Source: Burkholderia sp. Leaf177 (lineage in GTDB: Bacteria; Pseudomonadota; Gammaproteobacteria; Burkholderiales; Burkholderiaceae). From it: a DNA stretch of 64,000 nt. Of this stretch, positions 61,254-64,000 are shown piece after piece. The notes under the pieces were generated by a model, which saw only the letters and a list, made by a program, of their open reading frames with translations, did not search any database and was not told the origin of the DNA. The number at the start of each line of letters is the position of its first letter. Within the stretch, counting starts at the first letter, position 1. The DNA lies in the NCBI RefSeq assembly GCF_001424345.1, contig NZ_LMPF01000026.1:270685-334684 (forward strand). The letters are read 5' to 3'. The position numbers and the translations under genes are program-made.

Positions 61254-62255
61254 TCACATGACGCGGCGTTTGCTGCGATACGTATCCAGCACGACGGCAA
61301 CGACAATCACCGCGCCGGTAATGATCCGCTTGGTCGGCTCGTTCGCGCCGATCTGCGCGAGGCCTGCCGCGAGTACGGAAATGATCAGGACGCCGAAGAA
61401 CGTGCTGATGACCGAGCCGCGTCCGCCCATCAAACTCGTTCCACCGATAACAACCGCCGCAATCACTTGCAGTTCAATACCCGATCCCGCGTTGGGATCG
61501 GCGGCTTCGAGGCGCGAGATCTGGAACAGCGCGGCCAAGCCGGACAGTAGTCCCATCAGCGCGAAAACGATGATCTTGTAGGGCCGCGGATTGACGCCTG
61601 CGAGCCGCACTGCTTCTTCGTTCGTGCCGATGCCGACCAGATATCGGCCGAACACGGTTCGCGTCAACACGAGTTGCGCGACGATCATCACCGCGATTGC
61701 GATCAGGAACGATGGCGAAATGCCGAAGGCAATCGGATTCGAGAGGAAGTCGAACGCATCGCCAATGTACGCTGTGCGCGAGTTGGTCATCTGATACGCA
61801 AGACCGCGTGCGGCCTCGAGCACGCCGAGCGAGACGATGAACGACGGAATGCGCCAGCCCACCGTAACCGCGCCGGTCACGCAGCCGGTCAGCGTTGCGC
61901 CCGCCATGCCGAGCAGCGCGGCGGGCAGCGCCGGCCAGTGCCATTGCAATGCGGCGACGCTTGTCAGCGCCGCGCCGAGCGCGAGCACCGAACCCACCGA
62001 CAAGTCGATGCCCGCGATGATCAGCACGAACGTCATGCCCACCGACATCACCACGAGATCGGGAATCTGGTTCGCGATCGTGCTGAAGGTGTCGTAGGTG
62101 AGGAAGTGCGAACTCAACACGGAGAAGAGCGCGATCATCGCGATCAGCGCGCCGAGCAGACCCAGGTAGTTTGAAAACCCGAGGCGCGTGCCGATCGGCT
62201 TGGCGCTTTTGGGCGGCTCCGTCTGCGTCTTCGGGGTAGTGGTTTGAGTCGTCAT
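61254..62255 (-). CDS. rbsC: ribose-type ABC transporter permease
   Basis: A 333-residue permease of the RbsC/XylH/AraH family with about nine helices. Signatures are GMTFVLIIAGIDLSVGSVLAL and GRYLVGIGTNEEAVRLAGVN, with VIGGTSLMGGRGS in the C-terminal third. It forms the ribose channel with the RbsA ATPase. ATG at 62255 is 1 bp after the rbsA stop, so a longer frame that overlaps rbsA is rejected. Confidence 0.93.
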   Translation of the reverse strand: MTTQTTTPKTQTEPPKSAKPIGTRLGFSNYLGLLGALIAMIALFSVLSSHFLTYDTFSTIANQIPDLVVMSVGMTFVLIIAGIDLSVGSVLALGAALTSVAALQWHWPALPAALLGMAGATLTGCVTGAVTVGWRIPSFIVSLGVLEAARGLAYQMTNSRTAYIGDAFDFLSNPIAFGISPSFLIAIAVMIVAQLVLTRTVFGRYLVGIGTNEEAVRLAGVNPRPYKIIVFALMGLLSGLAALFQISRLEAADPNAGSGIELQVIAAVVIGGTSLMGGRGSVISTFFGVLIISVLAAGLAQIGANEPTKRIITGAVIVVAVVLDTYRSKRRVM

Positions 62256-62256
62256 C

Positions 62257-63879
62257 CTAATGCTCCGTGATTTGTGCGTCTGGCTTGCTTGTATCTGGCA
62301 CGCGCGTGTCCGGCTCGGCAGGTTCGGCGAGGATTTTATCGCGGCCGGCATAACCCGCGAACGCGGCTGCGAGCAGCGCATCCTGGGTCCAGTTATCGCG
62401 TTCGAACACGCCCGTCATGCGTCCCGCCGACATTACACCGATGCGGTCGCAAATGAGCATTAATTCGCGTAAATCACTCGATACCACCACCAGCGCACGG
62501 CCTTCCCGTGCTTGCGCGCCCATCAGCGCATAGATGTCGAACTTGGCGCCGACGTCGATGCCGCGCGTGGGTTCGTCGAAGAGCAGCACCGTGCAGTCGC
62601 GCGCGAGCCAGCGCCCGATCACAACCTTCTGCTGATTGCCGCCCGAGAGTTCCGACACCGGTTGCGCCGCGCTCGATGTGCGGATGCGCATGGCAGTGAT
62701 CTGCTTTTGCGCCAGCGCGTTTTCGCGTTTCGCGTCGACTACGCCATGCTTCGATACCGCACTGATATTGCCCAGCGAAATATTCGCGGCGATGGGCTGG
62801 GGCAGCAACAAACCCTCGCCCTTGCGGTCTTCGGTGATCAACGCGATACCCTGGCTCACCGCATCGGACGGCGACTTGACGTTGACCTTCGCGAGTGCCG
62901 CGCCGTGACGTGCAACGAACACCTCGCCGCTGTCGGCACGATCCGCGCCATAGATCAGGCGCATGAGTTCGGTGCGTCCCGCGCCGATCAGCCCGCTGAT
63001 CCCGAAAATTTCGCCGGCCTTCACTTCAAACGATACGTCGCGTACCACCTCGCCGCGGGTCATGCCCTGGACCTTGAACGCCGTTGTCCCGATCCGCCGC
63101 TCGCCGAGATCGATGCGCTCGCCGATGTCGCGTCCAACCATCAACGTGACGATTTTATCGCTGGTCAGATTGTGCATTGCGTCAACATGCACGAGACGTC
63201 CGTCGCGCAAAACCGCTGCACGCTCGGCAACGCGCGCCAGCTCTTCCAGCCTGTGCGAGATATAAACCAGCGCAACACCACGCGACTTCAGACGGTCGAC
63301 CTGCTCGAACAACAGATCGACTTCTCGCGCCGTCAGCATGGCGGTGGGTTCGTCGAGAATCAGCACGCGGCAATCGCCAATCAGGTTGCGCGCAATCTCG
63401 ACCATCTGTTGATGACCGATTCCGAGTTCGCCTACGAGCGTGTCCGGATCGATTGCATCGAGACCGACCTGAGCCATCGCGTGGCGTGCATCCTCACGCA
63501 ACTTCGCGCGGTCGATCCAGCCGAGGCCGCGTTGCGGCAACCGGTTGAGAAAAAGATTTTCTGCGACGGACAACGTGGGCAGCAGGTTCAGCTCCTGCAT
63601 CACCATGCGCACGCCGAGCGCTTCGGCGTCGCTGCGAGTGGCCGGCGCGTACGCGGCGCCAGCGAGCTGCATGGAACCGGTGGTCGGCGTAACGAGACCG
63701 CTGATGATCTTCGACAACGTGCTTTTACCCGCGCCGTTTTCGCCGGTCAGCGCGAGCGCTTCGCCGGGACGCAGATGCAAGGAGACATCCATGAGCACGG
63801 GCTCGACATAAGTCTTGCCGATGCCGTGGATGGTCAGCACCGGAGTTGCATCGGCGGAAGGGACGGTTGAACTTGGCAT
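62257..63879 (-). CDS. rbsA: ribose-type ABC transporter ATPase, double domain
   Basis: A 540-residue protein with two ATPase domains. The first has Walker A TGENGAGKST, a signature VGELGIGHQQMVEIARNL and Walker B VLILDEPTAML. The second has the degenerate Walker A GLIGAGRTEL usual for RbsA, SGGNQQKVVIGRWL and LLFDEPTRGID. It drives sugar import with RbsC. The frame stays open to the right edge of the window, so an earlier start is not excluded; no clear ribosome-binding site precedes ATG 63879. The binding protein (RbsB) is not in the window. Confidence 0.93.
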   Translation of the reverse strand: MPSSTVPSADATPVLTIHGIGKTYVEPVLMDVSLHLRPGEALALTGENGAGKSTLSKIISGLVTPTTGSMQLAGAAYAPATRSDAEALGVRMVMQELNLLPTLSVAENLFLNRLPQRGLGWIDRAKLREDARHAMAQVGLDAIDPDTLVGELGIGHQQMVEIARNLIGDCRVLILDEPTAMLTAREVDLLFEQVDRLKSRGVALVYISHRLEELARVAERAAVLRDGRLVHVDAMHNLTSDKIVTLMVGRDIGERIDLGERRIGTTAFKVQGMTRGEVVRDVSFEVKAGEIFGISGLIGAGRTELMRLIYGADRADSGEVFVARHGAALAKVNVKSPSDAVSQGIALITEDRKGEGLLLPQPIAANISLGNISAVSKHGVVDAKRENALAQKQITAMRIRTSSAAQPVSELSGGNQQKVVIGRWLARDCTVLLFDEPTRGIDVGAKFDIYALMGAQAREGRALVVVSSDLRELMLICDRIGVMSAGRMTGVFERDNWTQDALLAAAFAGYAGRDKILAEPAEPDTRVPDTSKPDAQITEH

Positions 63880-64000
63880 CGCTTTAGAAATACTGGAAGG
63901 TGCTTGATGGTGAAATCCGGAGCGTGGCGCGTCGGCGCGCGGCTCACCCAGACGCGACGCGGCAACGCGGTTGGCGCGGGTGCTTCTTCGGGCGCCTGCT

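Noticed and set aside
60384..61550. 388-codon plus-strand frame across rbsK and rbsC
   Set aside because: Overlaps two well-supported genes on the other strand and has no domain.
62512..63870. 452-codon plus-strand frame antisense to rbsA
   Set aside because: The minus strand carries two complete ATPase motif sets; the plus-strand product has none.
63880..64000. Possible end of an upstream gene on the minus strand
   Set aside because: All three minus-strand frames could be read here and the stretch is too short to decide, so no gene is called.

Overview
The window looks like chromosomal DNA of a GC-rich betaproteobacterium of the Burkholderiaceae, most likely Caballeronia, Paraburkholderia or Burkholderia (inference, from several family-specific genes). 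The clues are a CeoR/LlpE/CeoAB/OpcM-type efflux locus, a DUF4148 protein, a small DUF6723-like protein, a MEKHLA-domain protein, many LysR/GntR/MocR/TetR regulators with divergent partners, and a dense set of uptake and catabolic operons typical of a secondary replicon. I see no rRNA, tRNA, insertion sequence, integrase, phage gene or CRISPR array.

Layout. 1-1.5 kb: a truncated hydrolase and an acetyltransferase. 1.5-2.4 kb: a long AT-rich non-coding stretch that may hold a structured RNA. 2.4-4.7 kb: a secreted clan GH-A-like glycosidase with an N-terminal Cys-rich domain and a Pro/Thr linker. 5-13 kb: a LysR regulator divergent from a lipase-like gene, RND adaptor, RND pump and outer-membrane lipoprotein, matching the CeoR/BpeT-controlled multidrug efflux operon. 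13-17 kb: a beta-propeller lipoprotein, a CxxCxxxCC protein and a DHA2 MFS exporter. 17-20 kb: an aldehyde dehydrogenase plus class III aminotransferase pair for amine or GABA-type catabolism. 21-25 kb: a large hybrid histidine kinase and a zinc-ribbon membrane protein. 25-27 kb: an iron-permease-like protein and a porin. 27-30.5 kb: an SsuABC/TauABC-like ABC importer with an extended permease and a Cys-rich Tat-exported binding protein. 30-38 kb: acetyltransferases, a membrane-anchored TAXI protein, an AzoR-like flavoprotein, MocR regulator/AhpD-like and TetR/MFS divergent pairs. 38-43.5 kb: a GDPD-like protein lacking catalytic residues, a membrane-thioredoxin fusion, a MEKHLA protein, a second MocR regulator, and mgtC behind a 0.3 kb structured leader.

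43.5-50 kb: a DUF4148 protein, glpF and glpK with operator-like palindromes, a CLC channel, and a Phd-like/zeta-like toxin-antitoxin pair. 49.4-54.3 kb: a complete D-tartrate unit. A GntR/UTRA regulator faces a dicarboxylate symporter, D-tartrate dehydratase (all catalytic residues present) and an unassigned fumarase-superfamily lyase, with an 11-bp perfect palindrome in the promoter. 54.4-59 kb: a His-rich exported protein, an orphan cytochrome P450, a LysR regulator with a perfect palindrome before a VOC protein, and an acyltransferase-3 protein. 59-64 kb: rbsA-rbsC-rbsK plus a lipoprotein nucleoside hydrolase, which together suggest periplasmic hydrolysis of ribonucleosides followed by ribose uptake. 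The operon runs off the right edge.

The most promising items for follow-up are the mgtC leader (mutually exclusive stems and a candidate leader peptide), the toxin-antitoxin pair, the tartrate-operon lyase, and two enzyme-like proteins whose catalytic residues are replaced (the LlpE-like hydrolase and the GDPD-like protein).
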